A stretch of 64,000 bases of DNA from Valencia hispanica (taxonomy: Eukaryota > Chordata > Actinopteri > Cyprinodontiformes > Valenciidae), in assembly GCA_963556495.2 (NCBI GenBank), contig OY747705.1, forward strand, positions 21,070,001 through 21,134,000, read 5' to 3'. This document shows, piece by piece, positions 38,090 through 51,131 of the stretch (the first letter of the stretch is position 1; every line of letters starts with the position of its first letter). The position numbers and the translations under genes are program-made. Under the pieces are notes generated by a model, which saw only the letters and a list, made by a program, of their open reading frames with translations, searched no databases and was not told the DNA's origin.

Positions 38090-38700
38090 TCTATTCATTG
38101 TCTTTTTATTATCTGAGATCGGGTCACGTGGGTCCAGGAGGGTCCCAACAGGTCCCACTCCCTGAGCAACATCCTCATTCCGGGAGATCCCAAGCGGTTC
38201 CCAAGCCAGACAGGATACATAGTCCCTCCAGCGAGTTCTGGGTCTTTCCCAGGTTGTCCTCTCTGTGGGACATACCCGGAAAACCTCCAAAAGGGGCATC
38301 CTGATCAGATCCCCAAACCACCTCTACTGACTCCTTTCGATGTGGAGAACCAGCCGCTCTACTTTGAGCTCCCCGAATGGACTCCTGTTCAGCCACCCTA
38401 CGGAGGAAGCTTATTTCGGCTGCTTGTTTCTGGGATCTCGTTATTTTAGTCATGATCCATGTCTCATGACCATAGGTGAGGATCGGAGCGTTGAAGGGCC
38501 AGCAAAAAGAGAGCCCTGCTTTTTAGCTCAGCTCTTTCTTCACCACAATAGAGGAGCACCCGCATTACTGCAGGTGAAGCCCCAATCCATCTGTCCATCT
38601 CCTGCTTCATCCTACCATCACTTGTGAACAAGACAGAAATATACTTAATTGTATCTCCCCTTGAGGCAGACACTGCTTGATTTTTCAATGCTCCAAATAG
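38090..38700 (-). mobile_element. second LINE fragment (reverse-transcriptase C-terminal, RTE/Nimb-like type)
   Basis: Minus-strand reading gives broken pieces of a common fish LINE C-terminus: RTRWRDYVSCLAWEPLGI, EVFRVCPTERTTWERPRTRW, and TRSQKQAAEISFLRRVAEQE with its upstream DRWIGASPAVMRVL. The 3' end is at about 38,090. Frameshifts throughout; I am not sure of the clade. Confidence 0.65.
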
Positions 38701-39438
38701 AAGTGAACATTTTTCTCCATTTTTGGTTTTCCCTTCACTGGCTTCCAATTCATTTAAGAATTCATTTTTCAGATTCTTTTGTTAGTTATTAAGTTTCTTA
38801 ATAGTGTTAACCAATTTCCCTGCAGACGCTTTCACATGTTCCAAAGATGCAATGTTAACTCAGAGGTGATCGAGCTCTTGCTGTTGGACAAAAACTGCTG
38901 AACGCTTTAACACATAAGGCACTCACCTTCAATAACTGGTTTTTAAATCTCCTTTAAAAACACATTTTACTCTCTGTCCTTTGACCCAGTGTGAGTTGTA
39001 AAATTGTATCTTAATTTCATTTACTTTGCTGTACATGTTTTACTCGTTTGATTCGTCCATTTTTATTAACTTTTTGGCTCCTGTGTATTTGTTTACCTCC
39101 TACAAATTTGTCTCTTCTGTTTCATTTTATTGTGCAGCACACTGGCCAGCCTCGCTCTTGTTTTTAAAGTGCTTTATAAGAAAGCAGAGTGATACTTATG
39201 AAAGGACTGAAAGTAATACAGTAGCCGCGTATTGAAAGGGAGGTGTGCGTTAAGTCACATGATAACAATCAGATCAGAAGCTGAATTGACTTTAAATCAA
39301 TTCAAGTAGGCATGTCAGGGCTGCCCAGGACAGGAGGGAGAGGAGAGGGAGTGAACGGGAGATAGATGCTAGCCCGAGTGGGGGAGGGAAGAGGAGATTG
39401 TTGGTGTCGTGGGAGCACTGCAACAACAATAACAGCAG

Positions 39439-39496
39439 TGTGTGTGTGTCTGTGTGTGTGTGTTTGTATCTGCTAAAGTGTGTGTGTGTGCGTGAG
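39439..39496. repeat. (TG)n microsatellite
   Basis: Interrupted TG array (TGTGTGTGTGTC, then TGTGTGTGTGTGTTTG, then TGTGTGTGTGTGCG). Confidence 0.9.
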
Positions 39497-40081
39497 AGAG
39501 AGGGTGAACGAGTTAGAGTGGAAGTGGGGATGTGTTATTGCTCACAAAAGTGATGAAATGACATCTCCTTTACTCCAGCTCGCAGCTGCCGTTGCAGCAA
39601 AGAACACACTGTTGAGTTATCTGACCTTGTGTTTTCTTTGATAGCCGCTGGTCAGAAGTGTCTGCCTGCCTGTCATATTCTCCTCTAATTAGCCACATCC
39701 ACACAGTCCCTTCACTTTATCCATTGATGCCTGCATCTTCTGTGTAATCTGGTTTTCATGGATGTTTACTGAGAAAAAACCCCAAAGACATCCATCTCCA
39801 AACAGAACGCTTTGATAGTTCATAATACATTTATATTTCCCAAAATATTCATGAGCCATTCGCATATCTTTAAGTAGCTAGTTCTATTAACTGAGCAACA
39901 AAATGGTGATAAATCAGCAATAAACTTAACAGGAAAATGTATGATTATGAAAAAAATGTGTTTAAGCTCATCTTTTTAGTTGTTTTCTCTTTTTCTTTCA
40001 TCTGTTTTTCTCCTCCCCTCCCCCCTTTTCTTTGCAGATTAGAATTCATTAGCAATCAAAGAGCCTCCAGAGAGCTCCAGC

Positions 40082-40124
40082 TCTTAATTACCTACTCATT
40101 TGCATTTTTGCATATTAATGACTG
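40082..40124. promoter_or_regulatory. duplicated POU-type element, copy 2 (intergenic)
   Basis: Same layout as the copy in the tcf3 intron: a CTTAATT start, octamer ATTTGCAT (40,098-40,105), a 4-nt spacer, GCATATTAAT (40,110-40,119), then ACTG. The surroundings look unique rather than repetitive. Confidence 0.45.
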
Positions 40125-41789
40125 CAGGGTTTTGGTCGGGTTTTTGCCGCAGTGGTTTAAAGGCACCTCAGTCCTGTTCTCTGGGGAGGAGGAGAGACGG
40201 CCTGAGGCAAGGCTCCAAGCCTGTCCAACCCCCCCCCCCCCCGATATTTCCTGATGGGAGCTGGTCAGAGTGTGAACGGGGTGTATGTGTATGTAGTTGA
40301 GGAGGGGGTCTAGTGTTGGCTGGGGGGCATATGGCTCGGATGGGGTGTGGTGGTGAAGTTGGCTACAGGGGTGCACAGGTTAAAGTTCAACATCCCTTAT
40401 CAACATAAGAAAGAACACATGTCTTTCACACTCGCTAATTATTGTCATATTGAGCAATTTAAACACATGATCAGGACAAAATACACCCTGAGAGAAACTG
40501 GGAAGCTTACGCTGCCGAGATTGCTCACGGCGACTGCTTTGGACGAGCTCATGTCCCACAGTGTGCAGACGGAGGGGGCATTTTATGTCCCAGAAGAAGT
40601 GGAGAAAATGAGGCTAAAGTAGTGTGAGTGTTGTTGCTTTCTTCCACCTCCTCCAAGCACTCCCTTGCAGGGCAGCAAAAGTCTTGCTCGGTATGTGTGC
40701 ACTAGTGATGTGCACGCATGGGCACAAGCAGGCTTTGTTATAAAACGACATCTTTGCACACGACCAAAAAGCCTCGATAGAAACAGTTACAGAGCATGGA
40801 TGCACATACACATTCTGTGCAAGTTTTCATGCACAGACTGAGGGAATAATATCACAAGAGACACCAGACAACAGCTCGCAGGCATCTCCTGGCCCCTGAA
40901 GTGCTGCTGCTCCTCTTATCCAATATGTTTTGACTGGAACAATGGTGTCTGTACACGGAATATATCACCATATCCCAGTGTGCTTTTTTAGTTACCTTGC
41001 AAACAAAACAATAAAATGACCTGAAGCCCCGAGACATCTGGACGACAGGTTCAAACGTGGCAGCATAGAACATCCATCGACTTCCCATTCATGAAGGTTT
41101 GCATTACTCGAAGCAAGATATATTCTTCTCACGCTGCATTCCTGAAATAGAGTTGGCTTAAGTCGAGTTAACTGCTATTAGTGGAGCATTATAAAATGTG
41201 GTGTGTGTGTGTGTGTGCAGCGGGAGCCTGAGGACTGCAGCAATGTGTGGGCTGTTGGGGTGGGGTTAATGAGCTATTCCATGACCTCTGTCACCCCGCT
41301 GGACCGCCTCAGGGGAACACGCTGAGACAAACAGGAAGACAGGGTGACAACAAGCCCGCAGTTGTAGTCTGCTGCTCTGGACTTTTTCTTCAGAAAAATA
41401 TTTAAAATAGGGATAGGTAGCCTCACTTCAAAACAAACATCATGCTGAAAGCAGAATAGGTTGAAATAAGTTGAGTATACCCAGCCAAAACATGATTTGT
41501 AAGTTTTTGCTGACATAAACACAAATAGTTCCTTTTTTATCTTTGTGGGACCTAATTCAAATGTTATTGCTTGTGTTTATGCATTGTACACAGTGTAGTC
41601 AGCTTTGGAGGAGAGCTGACGTTAATGAATGAATGCAAGGGAGAATCTTTGCAGCCACAAGTGTTAATATCAGGAGTTACACCGCCACCTTCTGGTGGGT
41701 TTGGAGAGTTATTTTTCAGAAGTTCATAAACACTACTGGCATGAATGTCATATTAGGTGAAGGCTTTTAAAGACAGTTTCTTTTTTAAG

Positions 41790-42790
41790 GGTGGACATCA
41801 AACAACTTTAACAATTTGTAAAAAAACGTAATTGGGTCCATAAGTTTAGATTTATTGAGTCAAGATCACATAGAAACCCCCACAAATATTTGGTTAAACG
41901 TCTCTTAAAAAAATGTTCAGATGAACTGGACCCTTTTTGAAACCGTCAACAAGGTCTTGGCTTAATTATAGCTGAATGTTCGTACACAATTTTGATCTAA
42001 ATTAGGAATAATTCATTTAAACTGATTGATTACAGGCCCGGCTTTCAAGCACGATCCACACATTTTAAAAGGTGTTGAGGTCAGGCCCATTCCAGGTTAA
42101 CATCAACGTATTTTATCCATTCCAAAAGGAGCTTTCATGGAACACCAATGGTGTCCAAGTTTACACCATCTAGCAGTTGATTTGAGGTAGTATTCCATCA
42201 TCCTTGTTCCACAATTTTGGGCACCACACCTCTACCACTCACAACCCTCAGAATGATGCCTACAACACCGTTCTTGTCAATCTTTGTCTCCGAAACAAAA
42301 GAAGAAATTTTGTGGAGTTTTAAGGTGTTTGTTTTTGAACAAGGAGTTGTTACACTTGCTCCACTGTGTCACTGCTTAATGTGACGGAGTGCAGTTAAAG
42401 TGGCTTCCAGTAAATGACACATTTGTGCTTTGGTGGTTCCTGTGTTGTTCTCAAACCAATTTCTTTTCATCTGTGGGTGGCAGCTTGGGTCAGATGGTTG
42501 AAACTTGGACATGGTTGGATGTTCCAACTGGACAATGATCCGAAACACACAAAACTGAAATTTGTGAACTAAAAGCTGTGCTAGAAAACCAACCACCATG
42601 AAACATACTCATCCATTTACAATAGGAAGAGTGTTTCAATATCAGAAACTTGTTGATGCCTGCAGAATGTCTGATTTTCATGTAATGTTGTCAATTGACA
42701 TTTAGCTAAATATTATAGTGTTCGTGTAGTTCTTAACATGTAAGGATCAGAGAAGATCTCAAATAAATTCAAACTCGCTCAACCAAATGT
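41790..42790 (+). mobile_element. decayed Tc1/mariner-like transposon
   Basis: GTTCCAACTGGACAATGATC then CGAAACACAC encodes QLDNDPKHT, the second-aspartate block of Tc1 transposases. Surrounding text (CATTCCAGGTTAACATCAAC, CACTGTGTCACTGC) is consistent with a heavily mutated Tc1-type gene of a different family from the other copies. No open frame remains and the ends are approximate. Confidence 0.6.
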
Positions 42791-45700
42791 TTTTTTTTTA
42801 AACCACTGACAAAAGAAAACTTGAAATGCCTAATTAAAGGCTCCAAATTAATATAAAATTCATGTATTTTATGAATGAATGCAAACTTGTATCTAATCAT
42901 ATAATTCAATCCTGTACGTTAAAAATAGTTTTCAAAATCTTTCATACATGTGTAAATCTAACTACGTTAATTCTTAGGTTGAGTTGTTTGAGCACGCCTA
43001 TTTTACTTTGATCCATATTTTATTGTTGCTTTGACTAAACAAATAAAAACTCAGCTTCATATGTTTGCATTTCGCACAGAAATCCACACAAAACTTTTCA
43101 ACCAGTTTTTTTTTTTTTTTATAGAAAGATTTTTTTATTCTTAGAACCGGACAACCAGATGCCAGACATTTTTGGATATATAAAAAAAAAAAGAACAGAA
43201 CAAAAAAAGGACACAAAATGGAATTATACGGTTTAGACTGTGTGTGGATTTAGTGGTCTCATTTACAATACTCTCTTTTTGTTGCCAAAAAGTGCAAATT
43301 CTCTGAAAATAGAAATCACCAATAATCCCTTCTCCTTGCCCCCCCATCTCCTTATAGTTTCCAGCAGATATGGACAAATAGAACTTTATGGAAAAGAAAT
43401 CAAAACGTAAAAATAAAAGGCTTGCCTAAAAATTCACCCCGAGTCTCATCAGATGAGAAAGTTCTGCTTCCCCCTGTGGGTCGAAAACATTCAGTGATCA
43501 GTATGTTACATGTGGTTTGATCCATTCACTTTAGTTGGGTATTCTGCCTCTGGGACATACTTGTGAAACACACAGTTGGGTGTTGTCAGCACACAATGTC
43601 CATATTGTGTTAAAATGTTCTGCCATATGAGACTCAGTGGGGATTTAAATGTCCAGATTTGATGGATTATTTTCTGTCACTTTAAAATAAAAACAAACAG
43701 ATTGGTAATGATCACAGCAGTCTTATTTCTCTCCCAAGCCGAATTATTTCCCAAGCTTTTGAATTCTTACTATGACATTGTACTTCCATTTTAGTGCAGT
43801 AACTGTGATTTTTTTAAGGCCAAAATACACTTCTGTGCTGATCTGCAAATATAAGAAAACAAATTCATAATAATTTAATCCTTATACGGATACCAGATCC
43901 AGCCTTTCCCAACACAGACGGGCTATTAATTTAAAGTAGATTAATATTCAGCCTTCTCAGAAAGCTTTTTACAAGTGTTATACACATTTCTTCAAAAAAA
44001 AAAAGAGAGATCAGATGACCTTTTTTGCGACAAGGTCTAGCAGAAAGCAGGTGGGAGAACGTGTCTTCTGTACCCCCTCTTCCCACCACAATGATTGAGC
44101 CTATGCAACAAGCTGCATAACAGTTATGGTGGTAGTATTATAGAGATGCAATGGCAAATCAATCTAGATACCAAATATTCAAGTTTTTCTTTTTATCGAT
44201 TTGTAATATACATATATTTTTTGCATTTAAATAATCATCTGCTTTAAGACAGAGAGGGAAAAAATAGGGATGACTGAAAAAAATTAAAGTACATATAATT
44301 CAAGGTGGACTCTCGCAAAGTGCTTTTGTTACAATCGCAGAAGCTGAAAAAAAGGCAGTCAGAAAGTTAGTGCTACGTTGCAGGGGGATGGGGTGGCTTC
44401 TGAGCGTTAGAACCTAAATGTCCATAGGAGGACAGTGAGGCCAGACAGACGTAATCAAATGTCAAACATTTCCTCTTGCCGTCTCAGACTTGCTTGGTTC
44501 TCACAGCATGAAATCACAGAATGCATCCTGAATGTGGTCTGAGGACACAAAAATGTCTCTAGTCGTCCATAGCTCGCCTTTTACCTTAGTCCTTCTCTCT
44601 CTCTCTCTCTTTCTTGATGATTCCCCTGTGTGGGAGTGTGATCTCTGAACAGATGGCAAGTTACCCCCCACCCAATAAAAATGTTAGAAGTCTTAACGAT
44701 TAGCTTCTTTTAGTTGTTAAAAAAATAGACTGCATCAGTATTACTTGGAGGGAGACATTGTTCACTCTAGTGAGGAAATCCTTTTGGGGAAGTTATGATG
44801 TAAAATTTAGAAAGGAATAAGACAGGAAAAGTCCGTGAATGAACACAATAACAAACCAGATGCACCATAAACTGAGCAGATAATGAAACCCAATGCATAG
44901 CAATGAATTTTCCACCTGAGTAGTACTTACATAAACACAAAAGAGATCAGCAACAGCCTCTTTGCTGCGTTTTCCCAAATCTATAACAAACTCTTTTGTA
45001 TTAATGTGGCCGTGCTAGTTTGGCGAAATGACTCTAGTGCTCATCACTCGGGCTTCCTAAACTGAAAATAACACTCAGCCTTGCCCAACCGGCCATGTTT
45101 AATCCTCCCTGTGTGCTAACCTTTGTATCCCCCAGAGACTGTCAAAGACTCCAAGTGCAAACTGTGTCCACTTGGCTGAGAGGCAGCCATCAGACAGAAC
45201 TGTGCCTCTGAAGGACCCAGGGCTGTCTGTGCGAGCGCCAGAGCCACGCTGAGCACGGAGCCGTACTGCATATGCTGCACTCAGGCTTGCTGAGCACCAA
45301 CAGCCTGATGAAGAAAAAAAATTATACAAAAAAGTTGCAGCAAAATGACAAAGCAAAGCTACCCTTTCCACAGTCATTACAGGCCATAATAACAGTCAAC
45401 ACGTCCTGCTTTGTTGGAATATTTACAGTTATAGTTATCTTTAGTCTTTGCTTTGTGGCCTTCTCATAGATTTAGCAAGAATCTTTGATAATAACACGAG
45501 ACAGATTACATGTTGAGGTCAAGTCTGAAGAAAAAAAAAAAGTACGAAAATTTTGAGCCTGTAGCCTGCGTTGGAGTAACCTTGGTCTGGGGCTGAGGCT
45601 GCGACCACACATGAGTGGTGTACAGGACACATAAGCAAGAAAAGAATGACATACCTTTGCATAAAATTACTCAAGTAAAGATGAAATCAATCCCTACAGT

Positions 45701-48279
45701 AGGAAGCCAATTTACAGTATTGCAAAAAAATTTTTTTTGTCAAAATTGTTTATCATATTTCTTTTGTCAATTCCTAAGGCACGCTTTGGCCCTTGATGGC
45801 GAACAGTCCACCCAGTGAGAGTCAGCCTCAGCCCCACACTCCACAATAGTCTGGAAACAAACAAAAAAAGCTTGACGCTCCTCAGACAAGGCCACATATC
45901 ATTTACAGTCACTTTAACCTTCTGCGATAACACACTGAAGTCATTCAGCTTAACAAATCAAAAACAGTCTTTGAGGAAAAGGAGTATTGGTAGGCAATAA
46001 TTAATAATCAGCAGAATAAACAGAAACGTGGCTATCTGTGTCACCTTCAAACAGATTTGGAAAAAGTGAAACACTTCAAGTTTTTTTTTGTTCTTCAGAA
46101 AAGCTTTACTGCTCATCTTAAAAGTTGTACTTTATGATCTCAATCTAAAAATAAAAGTATGTTTGCATCTGAGAATCTTTCATCAAAAGCCTTCAGATTA
46201 AGGAATAAAATCTAAAATCGGTAGTTTAAAATTTCCAGTGACAAGAATGAAACCCATTTTTTTTTCTGCTTTGGTATGTGTCGCCCCTGGAAGTCTGTAT
46301 ATTTCTCAACATACTGTACATGATTATATTTTAAGGAGGGTTTGAATGGACTCTTTGAGAGACCATTGAGTATCGACCACACTGCTCCGTGCACATAGAC
46401 ACTCGCAGGCCTTTGTCTGAGGTCTCGGGTCCTTCTCCCTATAAGCAGGACGAGGACGTTTTACATTAGTGCAAACTTTTGCTCTCTCAGCTAAAGCACC
46501 GTTTCCAGTGCTATTTTAGGCTTTTCATCCATAACCCCACCCACAAGCACCCTTTTTTTTTTAAATTACCCTACCCTCCTGGCGCAGCATCCCAAACCAT
46601 GACCCTTACCCCAAAACACACACATACATACCGCCATGTAATTTTTTTTTTAGAACTTAAACAGCTGTAGCACAACATATAATTTAAGAAAAATAAACAG
46701 ACAAAACAAGCTATACATCCATAAACCTTTGATTCTATTTTTTTTTTACACAAACATACAAATTCAAAAGTTAGAGGAAGTGAACTCAAGTAAAATGATC
46801 AGAAAGATGATGAGCATCCATGGCTTAGTCAGGGAGGTACAGACTGAATAAAATCACACTTATTATCTGGAGTCTGCATTTGACTAAGCTGGACGGCAAA
46901 AAGCTTTGGTCAATCAACAAAATCTACCGTAAGGTCCAATTAAAATGGCTCACAAAAAAACCTGCCACATTAAGACACGGAGAGTTTAACCAGTCCATTC
47001 CAAGTACCACAACATATAAAGAAAGACTTCACCCAGCTAAAATTGGGAGCACTGCTGTACAATCTCTAACCCCCCTCTTTTCAATGTATCAAAGAAGAAA
47101 AAAAAAAAAGGAACTTAAGACTTTCACAACTTCTGTCTGACAGCGTCCAACAAGAGTAAAGCAAGTGCTATGAAAACCTGCACGGAGAGAGCCGCGAGAT
47201 AAACAAGCTGCTGTCCGACGTGTTGTTAAGCAGAGTCATTTTTCTGCTTCTGTGCTACCGTGGATTCGTCCCCACTGTGGATCCACACAGAAACACGTGT
47301 AGGTTTGAGAACAGATGGGGTAGATGCAAAGGGTTGTTTATAACAGCTATCCTGAGACCCTCCAGCCTGCCAGCCAGCTTGTGCACGTGCACACACACAC
47401 ACAATAAAGGATGCATACATAAACACATACACACGAAGTGCCCTTTCTTCTGCCTCCATATTTTATATTAAGACATAAAGGCTATCACTGACAGCGAACT
47501 TCAAGTGCATTCAGTTACATGGAAAAGTCTTTTGGATCACAAAACCTCATCTGACCGGGCTCGGCTTCCCCTGTGTGAAATAAACTCTTTTATCTTGTCA
47601 AAAATACTTAAAAAAGGGAACTCAAGTTCACCACGATGGACAGAAAAGAGGGACTGATCTCATTTGCAACCAGATTGTTTCAAAGTACCCGTTTAGTTGA
47701 CAAAAGTGCCCACTCACCCTGTAAGTGCTCCATAACCAGATAAGGTGCAAAAATAAGCACTTTTGCAGAATTTCCAAAAAGTAAGAACAACCTCTCATAA
47801 TGTTGTGTTTTATGCTTGCTTTCTTCTTTTAAATAAAATAAATACAACCTTTGATGAAAAACAAGACGTGAGATTTTACAGCATATCAAAAAGTGTGCGA
47901 AAGCAACTCAAAGTGTTAGGGGAAAGATACTTGATTAACTGGCCCCCCAGCAACATGATCTAAAAGGCTCTGAACCATTCAGATGGATTTTAACACCAAT
48001 AAAAATATACCACTGTTGTTGCCCTTTAATCTGAAATGTATCATTGGGGTAAGAAACAATCAAAAATATTAATAACAATCGCCTGTTTTCTCAAAAGTAG
48101 ACGTTCCAGCATGTTTACGTGGACAACAGGTTTCACAAAATTTAAAGGAATAGAAAAATAACCTAGAACTTAATCTCAGACTCAACGGGTCAAAAACAGA
48201 ACCTTAAACAGCACAATTAGAAAAAGACAGATTAAGTATGGCTTGTTTTTAAGAGTTGTCGGCATAAATCCTCTTGTTT

Positions 48280-48476
48280 TTTTTTCCAAAGGTTTTTGGG
48301 CCTGAGTGGCCTTTGTTGATAGTGGACAGAGTTTTGAAGGGGGAGAACACATGTGGCAAAGGTCGCCCGGGATGGGACTTGAACCTGGGACAGCCGTGTC
48401 GAGGACCAAGGCCTCTGCACATGGGGTGCCCGCTCTAACCACTATGCCACGCGACACCCCATAAATCCTCTTGTTT
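48280..48476 (-). mobile_element. tRNA-derived SINE with 16-bp target duplication
   Basis: On the minus strand it opens GGGGTGTCGCGTGGCATAGT with a box A-like TGGCATAGTGGTTAGAGC and a box B-like GGTTCAAGTCC, i.e. an RNA polymerase III promoter of tRNA ancestry, then a tRNA-unrelated body ending in an A run. The same 16 bases ATAAATCCTCTTGTTT stand at 48,264-48,279 and 48,461-48,476, a perfect target-site duplication. It is not a functional tRNA gene. Confidence 0.88.
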
Positions 48477-51042
48477 AAAAGCAACATGGTACTATGGCTT
48501 AGCTTTCCCAAGTTGCATTTGAATAAATCACGAGACTTCCAGACCAAGCCTCGTTTGGAAACCAATGAGACCAATGTGAAAAGTAAAAAACTAAATACAA
48601 CAGCTTACTAACAGCTAAGCACGGTGGTGGGCGGTTCATGATTTTGGCTCATTCTGCACAAACTAGGCCATGCCACTTAACGACCCCAACACAGCAGGGA
48701 TAATGCAACAATCCTGGTGTTAAACTACAGATAGATTTTAGGTCACCAAATAGAATTTTTAACATATAATTTATCACTAACTATGTAAAAACAGCGTAAT
48801 ATCTCCCATGGTTGTGTTCATCTGAGGTTGTAAGATTTGGCAAGGATCAAATATATATATATTTATTTTTTCATATACAGAAAACAGTAGTAGTGAAAGA
48901 GGATGTGTTTACTTTTTTGCACAGATTGCATAAACTGGGTGAGGAGGGGGATCACGTGGAATCTGAATGTGCATCTTTAAGACAAGCAAAATGACCAAAG
49001 CCTTGGAGTTACAGACAACATTCAAGAAGACAGTGGGAGCTGTGGCGTTTCCCTCCTCACTGCGGGATACCTGGACCCAGTGCGTGTGCGTGAATAACAC
49101 CGAGAAAGTGCAGTGTGGCTGGCAGCTCAGGGGGCATGTTTGAACAGGCTGTGGCTGACTCACACACACTGATGATGTGGCCAGAGGGACCCTGGCTGCC
49201 ACACGCACACGCGCACACACGTTCAAAACACATGTACATGTAAACACACTCGTACAGTAAACTACCAGCACCAGGCGTCCAGGCTCTAATATAATAATAA
49301 TAATATCTCCTCCAGGCTGGTTTAGGGGCATTAGAGGAGAGGCAGAGAAAGGGAGAGAAAAGGCCTGATCTGATCCCCTCCCGGGCTGGAAACGTGGCTG
49401 AGCTGGGGGAGATTATTTTTTTGGAATGCAACAGACATTGTGAGATCCCCCCTCCACTCCACTCCCCTTCCCTTGTTCCCCTCCCCCATCAACCAGCTGC
49501 AGCTGCGCTCCTATTTGGCCTCCCAACTCGGACAGGTATTTATTGCTCTCTTCATCACACAGGTTGCCGTACGGTTGTGTGGTCCCTGGGGCAAAAAGAT
49601 TGGAATAAGCATGATACATACATCTAATCTCACTCCCACTTCCCCCCCAACAACAACCCCGATTCCTTTAAATATATGCCTCTCCCACTCTGTTGGATAT
49701 ATTTAGTAAAGCTGTGCAAACGTCGAAAGAAAAGGTGCTCACATATGTCTTCTTCGTACTCTTTGTCTCTCTTCCTCCCTGTCATTCCTTTAACCTGCGG
49801 TTGGTTAAGTGCTACCCGCTCCTTGTCGCACAAGGACAGACTCCGAAAAAACTGCACAAAGTCAAGCACATTGATTCATTCATTCATTCATTCAACGCTC
49901 TAATCCTCTGGGCAGGAACTGTACATGTCAAGTTTTACGTTGAGGACAAATGGGTGACTTAACGTTTTTTTTTCCCGTTTTTTTTTTTCGCCATTAAACA
50001 TTCACACGGCTTAATTTCTTTCACCCAAAAGCTTCAACTGTGTCTGAGAAAAATAACATCAAGCCTAAAAGGAAAAATTGCTAAGTACACCTCAGCAAGA
50101 GGGGGACGATGTCATATCACTGCCTGCTATATACACACATGTATACAATTATAAAGTGTCGAGTACCCAAAGGAACAAAAAAAAAGAAGAAAGAATTAAG
50201 ACAAAATCAAAAGGGAAAACAGAATGCTGACATTGCAGGGCTGTGAGGGATAAGAGGCAATGTAGTAAAGCCAACAGATACGTTGAGAACGGTAGTGCTT
50301 CAAAAACACAAGCCCTCCACTCCTCGCATTCCCTCGTCCTGCAAGCGGCGAGCCCCCGTTAAAGTGGATTCAACTCAAGCTGAACTCGTTTTTCAATATG
50401 ACAAACCACCAATTACAAAGAAAAACAAAAATCTTTTTAGAGTAAGTAACACTTCAATCAACCCCTCGCCTGATTCTTTCTGGAACATTTAGACTGAAAA
50501 AAAATATAGAGTCTTGCATCAAAACATTGGTGAGTTTTAGTTGCATATACCATATCGTGGAAATGTTGTTTCTATGGTAACTGTACATCTCAGAGCTGCA
50601 AAAGAATAGAAAAAAGGAGTTGTTGCTGGAAGGATTCGTCCTCGCTTCACTCGTACAGCAGCCAGGAGGTGCGTGACAGTCACCTTTCTTAGAGCTTGAA
50701 GGCTGTGAGGACAAAACCAATAAAAATTTAAATCAACTGCATAGTTGCTCGGAGTTTCTTTGCCTCTATCATATCATTGCCTAACTGCATACGTCGATGT
50801 GAAAAAAAGAGAAAATGTCTAATATGACAAAGAAAGAATGGTCCAGAAAGTGGACGTCATGGGTGGATGATTTGAAGCGTTCTTTTCTCTTTAACAAATA
50901 TAACAACTGAAGTGCTTGCAAGTCTATTCCATTTCCTAAAGTAAAAGGAGAAAGAAATATAAAGATTAGATTTCTGTGACACCCTGATTTGGTTTATAGA
51001 GGAATAGTTAGTTGTTTTGTCTTTTTAAATTGCCTTTGCATG

Positions 51043-51048
51043 TTTATT
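51043..51048 (-). terminator. candidate proximal polyadenylation signal of zbtb7a
   Basis: AATAAA on the minus strand about 85 nt after the stop codon. Use would give a very short 3' UTR; the later signals are alternatives. Confidence 0.25.
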
Positions 51049-51131
51049 TTCTTCTCTGTCCACTGGCCTGTCTCACAGGCTGTGCAGAGTGACTGTGGCG
51101 TCCAGCAATGTCCTTGTCGTCCCCTGCAGTC

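Larger units (their letters stand above)
36930..39190 (+). mobile_element. ancient L2-like LINE, interrupted by other elements
   Basis: Degenerate L2 reverse-transcriptase traces run collinearly on the plus strand: GLLPFSLYLLPFGAQHFHLY then ADD (36,955-37,025), SRLDYLNLL and related text (37,990-38,085), then HWLPIHLRIHF (38,735-38,770), and a 3' tail ending in AAAGTGCTTTATAAGAAAGC near 39,185. The parts are separated by Tc1 pieces (37.38-37.81 kb) and another LINE fragment (38.09-38.70 kb). Heavily mutated. Confidence 0.65.
39191..41780. other. intergenic region with unique blocks
   Basis: Contains a purine-rich unique stretch (39,300-39,540), a TG-rich microsatellite, the duplicated POU-type element (40,082-40,124), a C14 run (40,229-40,242) and a short TG run near 41,200-41,218. 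A 91-codon plus-strand frame at 40,347-40,622 shows no recognisable domain and is not called as a gene. Confidence 0.6.
43000..51131 (-). other. zbtb7a 3' flank, possible long 3' UTR
   Basis: About 8 kb after the zbtb7a stop without another gene. ZBTB7A mRNAs have long 3' UTRs in other vertebrates, but the true 3' end is not determined. Minus-strand AATAAA signals occur at 51,043-51,048, 49,539-49,544 and 43,019-43,024, among others. A SINE lies at 48,280-48,476. The block 49,000-49,400 is GC-richer and unique-looking. Confidence 0.35.

Noticed and set aside
40347..40622. 91-codon plus-strand frame between the genes
   Set aside because: No recognisable domain, no splice support and no family resemblance; about the length expected by chance.
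46880..47140. 86-codon plus-strand frame in the zbtb7a 3' flank
   Set aside because: No recognised motif, lies antisense in probable 3' UTR or flank.
48300..48460. Possible tRNA gene (box A and box B visible)
   Set aside because: Flanked by a perfect 16-bp target duplication and continued by a tRNA-unrelated body and A tail, so it is a SINE.
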